A DNA stretch of 64,000 nucleotides, taken from NCBI GenBank assembly GCA_038380795.1, contig CM076268.1:27661501-27725500 (forward strand). The letters are read 5' to 3'. Below the pieces are notes generated by a model. The model was not told the DNA's origin. It saw only the letters and a program-made list of their open reading frames with translations, and made no database searches. Shown here in pieces: positions 1 to 11,149 of this stretch. This stretch comes from Pyrocephalus nanus (Eukaryota; Chordata; Aves; Passeriformes; Tyrannidae). How positions within the stretch are numbered: position 1 is the stretch's first letter; each line of letters starts with the position of its first letter. The position numbers and the translations under genes were made by a program.

Positions 1-620
1 CTGTGTTAACTTCTCTGTTTAGTGCCCCATAATGTAATTTCCCTGTTCTGCAGTGCTACCACACAGTTCATCAGTCCATCTCTGCCTCGTGAAGGGGAAA
101 TAAAGAAGTGCAGCACAGGGACAGGGGCACAGCAAGAACGGCATAGCTGGAGGTGAAGCCAAATGACAAGGCAGACTAACAAACTGACGGCTGCTCCTGT
201 CAGGAGCAGCAACAGCCGCAAGCTGGACAATGAAATTCTAGAAGAGTCGTCATTGCAGGCGTCAGGGAACCTCAGACAGCTCCCAGAGGAATCGCCAGTT
301 TCCTCCGAGCTCTGCTGCTGGAAGGGAGCTGTTTTCCCTTCGTCCCTGCCAGCCCGGGTGCACGGCCCTCCCTCCCACGGATCCTCGCTGACGTCTGTCC
401 TTGGTCCTCTTCCAGGCAGGCTGTGACTTGGCACTCAGTCCCACAGCTGAGCGCCAGATCCGTCCCCAGCCTTCTCCCGGAGCTCATCCCTGCCCGTGGC
501 CGCAGCCCGACCCTGCGGCCGCCCGGGGAGCCGCTCGGAGCCTTCTGCTGTGCTCAGGTCCGAGGCTTCACTGCCCTGCAGGGGGCTTGCAAAGCTCTCT
601 GCTGTATTTACTCACCTTCC
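1..620. promoter_or_regulatory. CpG-island-like GC-rich stretch, no proven gene
   Basis: About 17 CpG dinucleotides fall between roughly 355 and 570, including a NotI-like GCGGCCGC run near 515, in a window that is otherwise AT-rich and CpG-poor. This is the signature of an unmethylated promoter. No exon can be recognised. A 142-codon frame on the minus strand (6-434) crosses it and contains a leucine-rich hydrophobic run, but it has no family I recognise. In human, NPY4R lies beyond GPRIN2 in the same orientation, so a leftward gene starting here is possible. That is inference only. Confidence 0.45.
572..590 (+). promoter_or_regulatory. Possible CTCF-like motif
   Basis: A CC-N4-AGGGGGC core lies at the edge of the left CpG-rich stretch and resembles the centre of the CTCF consensus. 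It is a weak match by eye and has not been scored with a matrix. Confidence 0.2.
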
Positions 621-661
621 TTTTTTTTTTTTTTTTTTTAATTATTTTTTAATTTTTTTTT
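621..661. repeat. Poly-T / AT-rich simple repeat
   Basis: Nineteen T are followed by TA-interrupted T runs, marking an abrupt change from the CpG-rich stretch to AT-rich sequence. Confidence 0.9.
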
Positions 662-3600
662 GGTATCAAGCTACCTCAACACCAGAGAGAAACGAAATGC
701 TTTTGAACTCCCACACAACTGGTCTCATACAGAGACTGTAAACAGATGTTTTAATAGCCATTTCCTGCACACCACACATAGCCTTTTTCCTTTCTCTAGT
801 TTAGGGGTTTCTCATTTCTGCGAAGTTTTTATTACTATCATTACTATCTATTCATCTGTCCCACTTCACATCAAACAGAAGTACATGCTACACCTAACTC
901 CACATTCACCTTTCATTTAAAGAGGTTCTCACATAGGTTTCCTGTAGCTTCTCCAGGCAGTCAAACCAAAGGCAGAACTTACTTCTGGAAGCAATGGGTG
1001 CCAATGAGCACTCAGTTTGTGAATTAGTGTCCAGCCACAGATGTGAACAAATCTCTCACTTGCTATGGCCCAAACCTATCAATGTGAAAAATAACAGAAG
1101 TTTTAACCAAATAAGTGTAATTCCTGAGCAAAGGAACAGATAAAAGGAGCAGATTAACTTGTGATAACATAAATTATTTCTCTTGTGCAAGAGCAGTTAC
1201 CAGCAATTGCAGAGAGAAATACCCTTATTTATATACTGTTTCATCATGTATACCCTTATTTATATATGTTTCATCATGTATGCCATGCTGGTATTAGGAC
1301 TCCATACCCTAAGCACATACCCAAACATCCAGATGTTTGCCAGCACAGCATCTTTTGTGTGATAGATACCTGTGCAAGCAGGTTTTCCTAGGAATCCCAC
1401 ATGTCCTTGGAAACAAAACTACATGTGTGGCCATTTTAATGCTCCCCTGTTTTTTTCTGCTTCTTTTGTTATTAACTTTTCGCTCCAGAAACCCTCCAAA
1501 GTTTCAGCTGGTGGATGCATCTGAAACAGCAACCACTACATTTACACAAATCCTTTTGCAGAAAAAGGAGATCCTTTGATGGCCAGAAATTAAATGTATT
1601 CCCACCTATGCAGGGGAAGGCACATTCAGTTCGGGTATGATGGATAGGTACTGCAACTCACGCGTGCTTTACAGATGAGAGGAATGCCAATATGTGCTTT
1701 GTAGGTTACAACAGGCCCCATCACATCTTCAATGACAGCGGGAATGGCTCAACAGCTATGCAAAAACATGGAAGCACAAAGTGTTATTTGTCAACAAGTG
1801 TGTTACTGACTTCATCAGCAACCTCTGCCATGGCAGTGATGTTCATGTCACTGAAAAATAGTCTTAAAAACAGTGCATAATGACTCTTTTTAATGAGACT
1901 TGTCAAGGCCAGGAGTGGGGCTTTGCTTTAGTACCTGATGTAACTCTCCCTGTGGTGTTTGCTGGCCAGTCTCCAATACACAGAGAAATACATTCAATGA
2001 GCAAAGTCACATCTCAACAGTCGTTCATCAATCCTAGACTTGGTGGCTCCTACAACTTGAAATATCAAGGCAGGAGATAAGTATTAAACACAAATCCTTA
2101 GTCATGTTCCACATGCACATCCACCACACAGTCAATTCTTGAATTACTGCCTGGCACACCTGGAGTATTAAAAATGCTGTAAATTTAAGAAATCAGAACA
2201 TCAGTGGAAAAGTTGGACATGCAAATGTAGAGCTCACTGCCAAAATTTCAGGGTTGAGGGGATGAGCTTAAACTAGGACAGATCATTATGAGCCACCTTC
2301 AGCAAAAGACAGTTGGCTTCTGTGATGCTTGAAAGGTGGCAAAGCAGTACAGGAAAGAGTTGCTGTGTGACACAGCGTGGGAACCTCCAAATTTAGCATC
2401 ACAATAGAGGAAAGTACTTTATTTCATATAAAGGCATATAATACCCAGATATTCCATTTTTTCTATGGCAAAAGTAACAAAAAATGTAAATAATAAATTA
2501 ATGAGAAGAAAATGCATGGGGAAGGCGCAGGCCTGGTGACTCAAGGGGGGTGCTGGCCCCACCACAAATACGTGAAAGCAGAGGAGGTGCATGTGTCCAC
2601 TTTCTGCAGCCCCAGGGGAGGTCGCAGGCATCAGTGGTCAGGCACAGCACCAAAGGGCTTACACTAGAAGGAAGGAAGCATATAAACAATGTACAAACAA
2701 TTTTAACTAACCTAAAACCATTTTTACAAAGCTTCAACCAGCTCCAGAAAACTTTTCCTATCACAAACATAGACTGAGCCTTTAGTGAAACAGCAGGGTG
2801 ATTTTGGCCACCAAACATTTTGAACCTCCCCCCATATATATGTAAATGCACACATATTCCAGTCAAAATTGGAGCAGGAAGGGACTCAGTGCAGGCTTAA
2901 AGTATGAGGGCTGTGTTACAGCTCTAGGGATTACTCTCATCTGAGTGGAGAAGTAGATTGCTGAACAACAGGCATCACACAATCAACATAGGTCTCTGCT
3001 TCCTCAGAAACACTTGTCTCATCTTTTCTCAAGATCCTTTTTAAGGAAGCAGCTACAGCAGCATGGCACTAAATTAACCTGTAATTCTACTGTTAGAGTG
3101 AGGTTAGTGCTGAAAAAAGGATGAAATTTAGCAAATGCAGATCACTACAAAAACAAGGAAGAAATTACAATATAACCCATCACACCATGAATTCAAATTA
3201 ACAGGCAGGCTTTCCTAAAGTTGGATTCTTTCAGACAATGGCATTTGCAGGATTTTCCAGACAATGTAAACACAAAACAGCATTTAACTTACCTACATGC
3301 AGGAATTTCTGCTCAGTCCCAATCAGGGGCAAAGCAGTTTGCCCTACAACCAGCACCGAGGGGGGTAAGCAAATTACCTACAACCATTGCAAAAAGCCAC
3401 CAGAGGAGGTGAAAGGCCTGACTTTTTTTGCATGTGTGGTCACTGAGGGTGTTGTGCCTGTGTCAGGGGAAGGACCAGAAACTCCAGCTCCAGCAGCTGC
3501 TGCTGCCAGGGCAGTACAGCACAGGTCAGGTAAAGGCACCCAGGCCTGGACAGCTTGTGCTTCCTGCACTACAAAGAGCTGCCTGTCAGCAGGTGTGTGT

Positions 3601-6600
3601 CGGAAAGCACAAAGAAAAGGGTGGTGTTTGGGCAAGTTCACTGCCCCTCAAGCTGTGACCCCATCTCTGCTTTACATTAAAATTGTAGGAGGTGAGCAGG
3701 GACCAGAAGATGCAGGGGAGGAAGAGTGGGTGTGTCCTGCCAGGCTGTGCGCCAGGTGGAGCTCAGAGATGTAATCCTGGCCAGCACGAGTTCACCAGGG
3801 CACCTGACCCGGATTCCTTATGTTCCACTACCTTAAACACCACGGGAGACAAAATCTCCCCTTCACCACACCTGTGCCACTGCTGTTGCTGGAGCTGTCT
3901 TTTGTGCCCAGAGGTGAGCAAGAGGTGGCTGGAAGCTTGCAGCATCGTTTCTTTGCTGGCGTTTCTCCCCTTTGTTTTCTAAGCTCCCTTCCCATCATCT
4001 GAGTGGCATAGCCTGTAGTATGCTGAAAGCCTGATAATAAGACAGATGACATCTGTTTAGGTCACATCTTAGAAAGGATTAATGCTTCTAAGGACTTACA
4101 AGCTACAGCTTAGCACTGCTATCTGAACACATGGGCCCTGGTACATGTGATCGCTGTCAGCTCAAGACTCAGCACTTCTACAGCTCAAGAAACATGGAAG
4201 CTGGACATCCAAATGACCATGGCAAAGGATACGCATCATTCCCTTCACTCATGCAGACTGGTAGTGAAAGCCACAAGCGACTGTGTGCTTAGTGTGATGA
4301 AGGAGCTCCAGGAGGAAAACCAGCTCCACAGCACTGGATTTGCCTGGGGCAGGGGTGCTGCCCCACGGAAAGTGACAGGCTCATTCCGCCTGGTAGAGAT
4401 GGAAAGTGGAGCACCTCCATTTTTATACTGAGCTTCCCCCTGCAGAGGGGCAGGGGAGTGGGATGACCCGGGCTGTAGCATCAGCAGAAAACACCACAGC
4501 TCCCTCCCTCAGCAATCAGAAAGTACCTGCAGACAAAAAGTACTTGCAGACTCAAGCAGCCCAAGGCTCTGTGCACAGGCTCACAGGCTTTAGATTCCTC
4601 TTTTTTTTTTTTGCAGAGGGTCAGCTGGATCTTGTGACCTGTGTAAATGACAAGGCTCTGAAAAGCAGCTCAATAGGCACATTGTGTTCTTCATTTCAGA
4701 TCCATAGTTTGGAATGGAGGAAAAAGAAATAAAAATTAGAAATCAATCTTAGAGCCCTAAAGTCCCCTGGAAGGGAAAGATGAGTGGCTGTTGCAGCAAG
4801 CTCCACTAAGTTATTTAACTGGTACTGTGGGAGTTGATTAGAATTATTTATTTCCAACTCATAAACCACATGCTGCCTCTCTCTCTCTTGCCAATTAACA
4901 GCATTACTTAGCACTAATAGACTGCTTTCATTTTCAAGGGGCTTAGGAAGACAAATTAATCACCTCAACACGTCTGAAGGGAACAGATGGCAATGAAGTA
5001 TTAACATTGCAATTTCACAGTTGGAAAAGCTCCTGAGAGAGGGGGCAGTAGGAGTGTTTGGAGGGCACCTGGCCCTGCTCCCTGTGTGGAGCTGGGGTTC
5101 CTCAGTCTTGTCTCCACTCTGAGTTTCTGCTCTCACCCAACCTCACACAGATTACTTTTCCTGAGCAAAGTTACACTGTTTTTCTTATTCCACCTTTAAC
5201 AGGGGTAACATCCCTCCAGAAGGCCTCTTACCTCAGCACATCTCCAGACAGGTCGTTACTGCTTTGGATTTAAAAGACTAAATGTCTATCCAATAATGCA
5301 ATTAGCCCAGCCTGTCATTGTTTCTTGCTGGCTGTAAGCAGGGAAGTGATCAGGAAGAAATACATTCCCCTGTCCGTCCAGAAGGGATGCTCTTTTCCCC
5401 TGGAACTTCTTGGCTATATTTGTGTACAGAACAGCTGACTGCTTTTGCCTCCTCCCACCTGCCCTGTCTCAGGGGACTGTGGCCATGGGGCAGTGTCACT
5501 CCGTGGGGCCTTTTGGCTCGGCCGTACAACACACACTTCCTTAAGCTACATCTGGAAGGAAGATAAGCTTTCTCTAGAGCAGGGGTTCCCACAGCAAAAC
5601 TCGTATCTAAAATGAGGGGTCTGTGGCCATCCTTGAGAGAATCATCTCAGGACTCAGGTCTCTTCAAGCAGCAGGAGCCCAAATGCAAGGTCTGCAGACA
5701 CCACACACCAGAGTGACCTGGGAGTGAGAGAGAGCCCACAGCACTCCTGTCACAGGCTGCCAGCTTCAGAGAGCCCCTCAGCAGCACATCCCCACCCAGC
5801 TGCTGCCTCCTCATGGCCCTGGGGGCAGCAGGAATCACTGGGGAGTTTGTTATGGAGGCACTCATGTTACTGGGCCTGCAGTGAATTTGGTTGGGTGGCC
5901 TTTCCTTTGGATTCCCAGACATTAAGCAACCTGTCACACACACAGGTCTAGAAAACTGCTTCTCAAAACAAACTGACATTTTCAGGAGAGAGCCAAACAA
6001 ATAAGTACAGTGATTTTAAAAGTGACTGATATGGCAATGACAAAGCAACTTTTTAGTAGATTGTTGTTTCTTAAAAATTGATTTAACTATGGAAGGTTTT
6101 TATTTAAAACACTGAGAGAATATCTCTATTTCAGTATTTAACCCCCCACTTAAAGACTATCTCAAATAGCAACTGTGCAATAATAGTGTCAAATGTCTAG
6201 CAGGTTTTGGTCTCTCCTCTAGGAATGATAATAGAAAATAATAATTCAGAGTGAAATTATTCTAACACCTTTTCAGAACCCCATTTTTGGCATACTGATA
6301 TTAGTATCAATTCCCTTCAATCTGTGCTGAGTCACTGAGCTAAGCATCTCAGCCCACTATCAATCTCTCAGCCTCAAGTATTATATACAATGAAATCCTT
6401 CTAGTGACGTTAGTCAGTGTGTAGGGACAACATAACACATCCAAACCACTGCACTGGCTGTGTCTGTTCCCAGATGTTAAGGGCAAGAAGGAGCACTGAG
6501 GCAAAATGGTGAAGCACCCAGCGTGTCAGTGCAGCCCTCGCTGAGGATTGCAGGGAAAGGCAACCCCAATTTCCTCAGCTGTAACTGGTACCTGAGCATT

Positions 6601-9282
6601 CAGGCTGGGCAACAGAGGCAGCACGATGCAGTGCAAACTGGCTTTCAAATGGGCTCAAGAAAATAATACACCCTGATTTCACCTTGGCTCGATAAGCATC
6701 TGTGTTCAGCATTGACCCACTCACTTATAAATCTAGTATGAGCTTTTCTGCTACTTTATTCATATTTGAAAGCAGAATGTAATGGATTTGGATTTTCCTA
6801 AGTTAGAAAACATTAAAAAACAGAATCAGAGTTCTCACATTTATAAGAGTAACACTTAAACAGAGAATACTTAATACACAATGTGGCTGCATTTAATTTT
6901 TTAAAAAAATTGAACCCAAATGCAAAGTGAATCAAAATTGCCTTTTTTTTTTTTCTTGAGGCACCCATCATACAAGAGAAAAGACTTATTTTATCCATGC
7001 AGCTAATATTCAGATTAGTGTTTTTGCTCAATTTTTTTCTCTTAGATCTCCATTAATATACCTTTTACTTTAAACCTTTGCAAAAGCATAGGAAATCCTC
7101 AAACATAAACACTATTTTTATAAACAACAGCAACTCCAATTATTATCTTAAAGACTAATAAATAAGTGAGCATCTGTTTTTCTGGACTTGCAAATCATTG
7201 GTATCCCTTCTCCTTACTTGCTGCTTTTCCCATCCAGGAATGATAATCAGTGTTTAGGACTGTGGCAGCAAGTCCAATGCACAAACCACAAGTAATTGCC
7301 ACCAGAGCTGTATGAAATCCAAGAGTTGTTCCAGCTTTTATAGTACAACAGCCAAAGGATTCAAGGGACTTGGCCATATTGTTCCAGTCCCTTCTGCAAA
7401 CTATCTCTTTCTGACAAGTTTGATACTGGTCCCATTTTATCACCTTCCTAGAGTGGGGGGGCTTTATTTTAGAGGGGTTCTTGGATTGGCAGGGGTGGAA
7501 AAGATAATACAGGTTATTCCACATGTCAAATAGCTTAAAAGTATGGATTATTATGGCCATGGGAGCAAGTTACACTTGCTATTTCAAAGGTTTAGTTTGA
7601 CTCTTCAAATCTTTAGTTCTCCTGCACACCCAATGACAAGCTAACAGACAACACAAGGTTTTAGACTGCCACAGTGCTTGAAATTCTCAAAGTGTAATAT
7701 CTGAAGAATTCAGGGAGAAATCAGTGTTCAATACTCTGGGCCACAAAGTGAGTTTGTATAGAAATTGTTTTAGCTGAACTCTAAATAACAGCCGAGTGAT
7801 TTTATTTAACTACTCATTACTTCTTTACTTCTATTAAAGCTTTAAGAAAATGAATTTTAACATGCAGGATCATTATCAAAACTTGGATGCTCAGAGCTAT
7901 AGAAGCATCCCGAGTAAGGCATCATATTCCAGTGGTTTCACACTTGATTTTTATAAAACTCATTTTGAGCTCAGACTTCATTGAGGCCAAAGTCCCAGGG
8001 CCTGAATGAAGCCTCCTGAACTCAAAGCAAATTTCACAGCAGCCACCTCTGCTTAATTCCACTTTGTCCAGGAGTGAAAATTTAATCTTCAGCCACTCTA
8101 TATTATTAAATTAATGCACCACAGCTCATTGACCAAAGGCCACGTATGACACTGGGAACAGTACTCTCAGCTTCCTTGACTTTCACTTCAAGCAGGCCCT
8201 GCACTGTGGCTGCTTTACACTATCATAAAAGGTGTCTCACTGAGAAACTGTCTGCAAAGTTGTTTTTAGGAGGAAATAAATCTTTAAGCTGCACAAATGA
8301 CCAAGGCACTCGGAACAAATAACCTTAGATCTGTACTTCGGGGGAGACACAAGGTCTCACTTTTAGCAGGCGCTTGACGTCAGACCAGAGAGGAAACACA
8401 AGCTGAGCAAAGGTTACGTGCAAACTGTCCCCTGTGGCTTATGCAACAGCCAAACAACCACTGATCAGGATAGATGCACATAAAAAGAACTCACTGGAAA
8501 CTATTTTTAATAAAGGCAAAACAAAACTGCTTATGAGTTGTAGGGTATGATGTGTGACAGACTGATCTGAACACCTTTTGTTTTGTGTCTCTAAAACAAG
8601 CATTCAGTAATTCACATTACATGAGTCATCTTTGGTAATACTGTACATTTGTGTCAATTGCTTGGTAAACATCAGTTCTGGATATTTAAAGTGTAATTCA
8701 TTGCAACTACAAACTAATTAGAAAGTTGGAGGAGCACCCAACGTACGTGAGCTTGCAGAGGGAGGAGTTCAGACTAGTAATACTGAAATTACTTCACAGT
8801 TATGTAGAAAAAGTTACAATTCTTTGTCATAGAGCATTACACTATTTTGTCATTCTACAGTTAAAGTGGGCTTATAGTCAGCATTATTATAAATTAACAG
8901 CAAAAGCTCCCAAAACAATTGTAGGGGGTAGGATTGAAAGCTAAGAACTTTGATTAAAGCATAATTTTCTAGCTTTGTTTTCTAGCCCTAAATTATTAAA
9001 ATACAGAAAATGTCATAATTATTTTAAAAAGATGCATCATTTAGAAAAAAGGTTTCATTCCTTACAATATAATTTAAAACTAACATAGAAGTAAACAGTT
9101 CTACATTACATACAGTCAAGAGCAGTCAGATGACATGATGCAGATACCAGCTTATGTTTTGTCATATGGCCTAGCCACAAGTTTTTCCTTGCTTTGATGT
9201 ATCTTCAATGATCACTGAACTTCTCCCACTTACCCTGATGTGGCCTGTCCACATGTACTGTGTTATCAATTAAGAGTTGGCA
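662..9282. other. Non-coding flank downstream of GPRIN2
   Basis: This is mostly AT-rich sequence with no splice-supported coding exon that I can recognise. It contains a short tandem duplication (1220-1280), several T/A runs and open frames of up to 178 codons (3238-3774 plus; 7195-7560 minus, 121 codons) without family resemblance. The part next to 9283 could be extra 3'UTR of GPRIN2 if the first poly(A) signal is skipped. Nothing else can be supported. Confidence 0.6.
1220..1280. repeat. 31/30-bp tandem duplication
   Basis: Two adjacent copies (1220-1250 and 1251-1280) share the TACCCTTATTTATATA and GTTTCATCATGTA blocks and differ by about one base plus a one-base length change. It is a simple local duplication. 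Confidence 0.85.
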
Positions 9283-9288
9283 TTTATT
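9283..9288 (-). terminator. Poly(A) signal AATAAA for GPRIN2 (candidate)
   Basis: The plus strand reads TTTATT, so the minus strand reads AATAAA, about 46 nt after the GPRIN2 stop codon. That is very close to the stop, and neuronal genes often use longer 3'UTRs, so a distal site further left remains possible. Confidence 0.4.
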
Positions 9289-9333
9289 TACAATTTAAAA
9301 GCAGTACAGCTATCCTGCATCCTACAGCCATGC

Positions 9334-11127
9334 TCACTCCACTGCAGCACTGGAACGAGCACAACAGCTTGGATATCTCAGGGAATGCATCATTGTCCTG
9401 AAAGGCCTTTTTTTCGCTGTTTTTTCAGTAGATGGCTCCTCATTACTTTTTTCAGCCGCCCCAGCAGGCTCTGTGTGGAATTGTTCTATTTGAAACTCGA
9501 GATGTTTTTGAATGGCTATCCCGAGAACTTCTGGATCCACAGATGCCCCGTACACTTCCCATGTCATTCCTTCATCATCCCACCTCACTTCACGTACAGG
9601 AGATTTGGGGGCCTCCAAGTCTTGCTCCAGGTTCACCTCTGGGAATACGTGTGGGTGACCTTCTGCTGCAGCTGCTGGGCTTGTGGCCACAGATTTGCAT
9701 TCCATGGTCGGAAGAGTTTGTACCTCGGCATCTCTACGCTCAAGAGGTGGTTTCACTCCTCTGGTTAAATCATTCATAGAGGTCATAGTCCACATATCCT
9801 TAGTTGTCACTACCATGTCAGCACCTTGCTGGCTGCTGAGGGTAGCCTTGGTTTCTGGAGGAGCTCTCTCCTGGTGAGCACAGTGCTGAGTGTGCTGCAG
9901 TTGTTCTCCAGGAACATTACAGCACTTCAGGACTCTCTTGGCATCCAGGCCCGACTCACTTACTGAAGACACCAGCTTAGGATAGGTCAGAATGTCTGAA
10001 GCAGAAAAGGAATGAAAATAGCCAGGTGCTGAGGGCTCTCTTCCTGTCTCACTGACGGAGCACACCAGCCGCGGAACGAGCTGTATGGACGGGATGGGCA
10101 GGGAGTGGCAGTAGGCAGGGATGGTGGCATCTGCCTTCAAGGCATCCTGCCTTATACTGCAGGGCCCTGCAGAGTTGTTATGAACTGCCATCACCATGGG
10201 GGAGTAGGCAGAGTTTGGAATATTACCATAAGTCAGACCACCATGAACAATCCCAGTGGCTGGATTGAACATTGTCCTGTTTGGGAAACCATTTCCAGGC
10301 ATGTGGTGTCCTAGAACAGCAGCATGAAATGTTCCAGGATCTGTGTAAACAGTAGTGTTACGTGGAATAGTGCCACTGTCAAAGGTGTTTGTGGGTACTT
10401 GTTGGTCTTTAGGCAGCACTGGAAGATGAGTCACAAGGTTCTGATAGTGAGACGTGTTTTCATTCGTTTCTGATCCAAACCTCTGTGTTGGGAAAGACAT
10501 CCTAGCCCCTGGCGGACCATGCCTACAGCTAGAAGAGCTTAGGCTGGAGTGGGTGGCACTGGTTTCTATGTGAGTGACATAAGTCTGCTGTTTGCAGCTG
10601 CAGGTTAGGTCTGAGTGGCTTCTCTGAAGGGCAGTTCTTGATTCTTGCATTTCACACAGGCTTTGCTGGTGAGCACCACAGGCTGAAGAGACATTCTCAA
10701 CCGTGCTGCTTTTCACACACACCTTAGCATCCCCCACTTCCCAGGATGCTGAGGGCTGTTCAATGATAACGAAATGATTTGTAGTCTTAGTTCTGCTCTC
10801 TGAACGGCCATTGGCTGACTGGTCACTTATGGTCTGGACTTCTGATCCAAGTCCCATACTCCCAGACTGCGAGGAGGACCATCCAGAACTCTGCACGCTC
10901 CTTGCATCACTCTTGTTTTCCAGGGTATGGCAGATGGTGCTACTGTAGCTTTTCTTCAGCTCCTGTTTGTTGTTTAGCCTTTCCTCTAGACTTGATTGCC
11001 CAGCACAAGTCAGATTTGAGGAGCTCTTGGACAGGGGGTGACTGTTGATGTTCAAGAGTCTGTGACAAGAAGAACTCAGCGAGTCCTGGTAGGAATGAGT
11101 GTGGAGCTGGTGGCTGTCAGCTGACAT
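9334..11127 (-). CDS. GPRIN2: G protein-regulated inducer of neurite outgrowth 2 (GPRIN2), full coding exon
   Basis: GPRIN proteins bind activated Gi/Go-class alpha subunits at the plasma membrane and promote neurite outgrowth. This is one uninterrupted frame of 597 codons. The GRIN C-terminal domain spans about residues 505-597. It contains VREVRWDDEGMTWEVYGAS (511-529), then an AIQKHLE helix, then the tail SLRYPSCCA with a Cys-Cys pair (588-589) likely to be palmitoylated. Other GPRIN2-like blocks are ALQRSHSDL (165-173) and TKDMWTMTSMNDL (442-454). The GPRIN2 rather than GPRIN3 call rests on these blocks, the tail and the neighbour SYT15. Human GPRIN2 is about 458 residues, so this copy is longer, mainly in the Ser/Thr-rich middle. 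The start follows a 3' splice site by 16 nt, as in a gene whose whole coding region sits in its last exon. The next gene, SYT15, is divergent, as in human. Confidence 0.95.
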   Translation of the reverse strand: MSADSHQLHTHSYQDSLSSSCHRLLNINSHPLSKSSSNLTCAGQSSLEERLNNKQELKKSYSSTICHTLENKSDARSVQSSGWSSSQSGSMGLGSEVQTISDQSANGRSESRTKTTNHFVIIEQPSASWEVGDAKVCVKSSTVENVSSACGAHQQSLCEMQESRTALQRSHSDLTCSCKQQTYVTHIETSATHSSLSSSSCRHGPPGARMSFPTQRFGSETNENTSHYQNLVTHLPVLPKDQQVPTNTFDSGTIPRNTTVYTDPGTFHAAVLGHHMPGNGFPNRTMFNPATGIVHGGLTYGNIPNSAYSPMVMAVHNNSAGPCSIRQDALKADATIPAYCHSLPIPSIQLVPRLVCSVSETGREPSAPGYFHSFSASDILTYPKLVSSVSESGLDAKRVLKCCNVPGEQLQHTQHCAHQERAPPETKATLSSQQGADMVVTTKDMWTMTSMNDLTRGVKPPLERRDAEVQTLPTMECKSVATSPAAAAEGHPHVFPEVNLEQDLEAPKSPVREVRWDDEGMTWEVYGASVDPEVLGIAIQKHLEFQIEQFHTEPAGAAEKSNEEPSTEKTAKKRPFRTMMHSLRYPSCCARSSAAVE

Positions 11128-11149
11128 GGCAAAAAAGAGAGATCTGCAG
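11128..11149 (-). other. GPRIN2: 3' splice site before the GPRIN2 coding exon
   Basis: On the minus strand a pyrimidine-rich TTTCCTGCAG ends at 11144, so the exon would begin at 11143 and carry 16 nt of 5'UTR before the ATG. This implies at least one upstream non-coding exon and a promoter to the right, between 11.2 and about 39.8 kb. I could not locate that exon from sequence alone. Confidence 0.6.

Noticed and set aside
6..434. 142-codon minus-strand frame with a leucine-rich hydrophobic run
   Set aside because: It overlaps CpG-rich sequence where long frames arise by chance. No family, splice site or promoter placement supports it as protein.
3238..3774. 178-codon plus-strand frame
   Set aside because: Ala/Cys-rich composition without a domain, no splice or promoter context; looks like chance.
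9277..9779. 163- and 115-codon plus-strand frames
   Set aside because: Shadows of the conserved GPRIN2 C-terminal coding region on the other strand.
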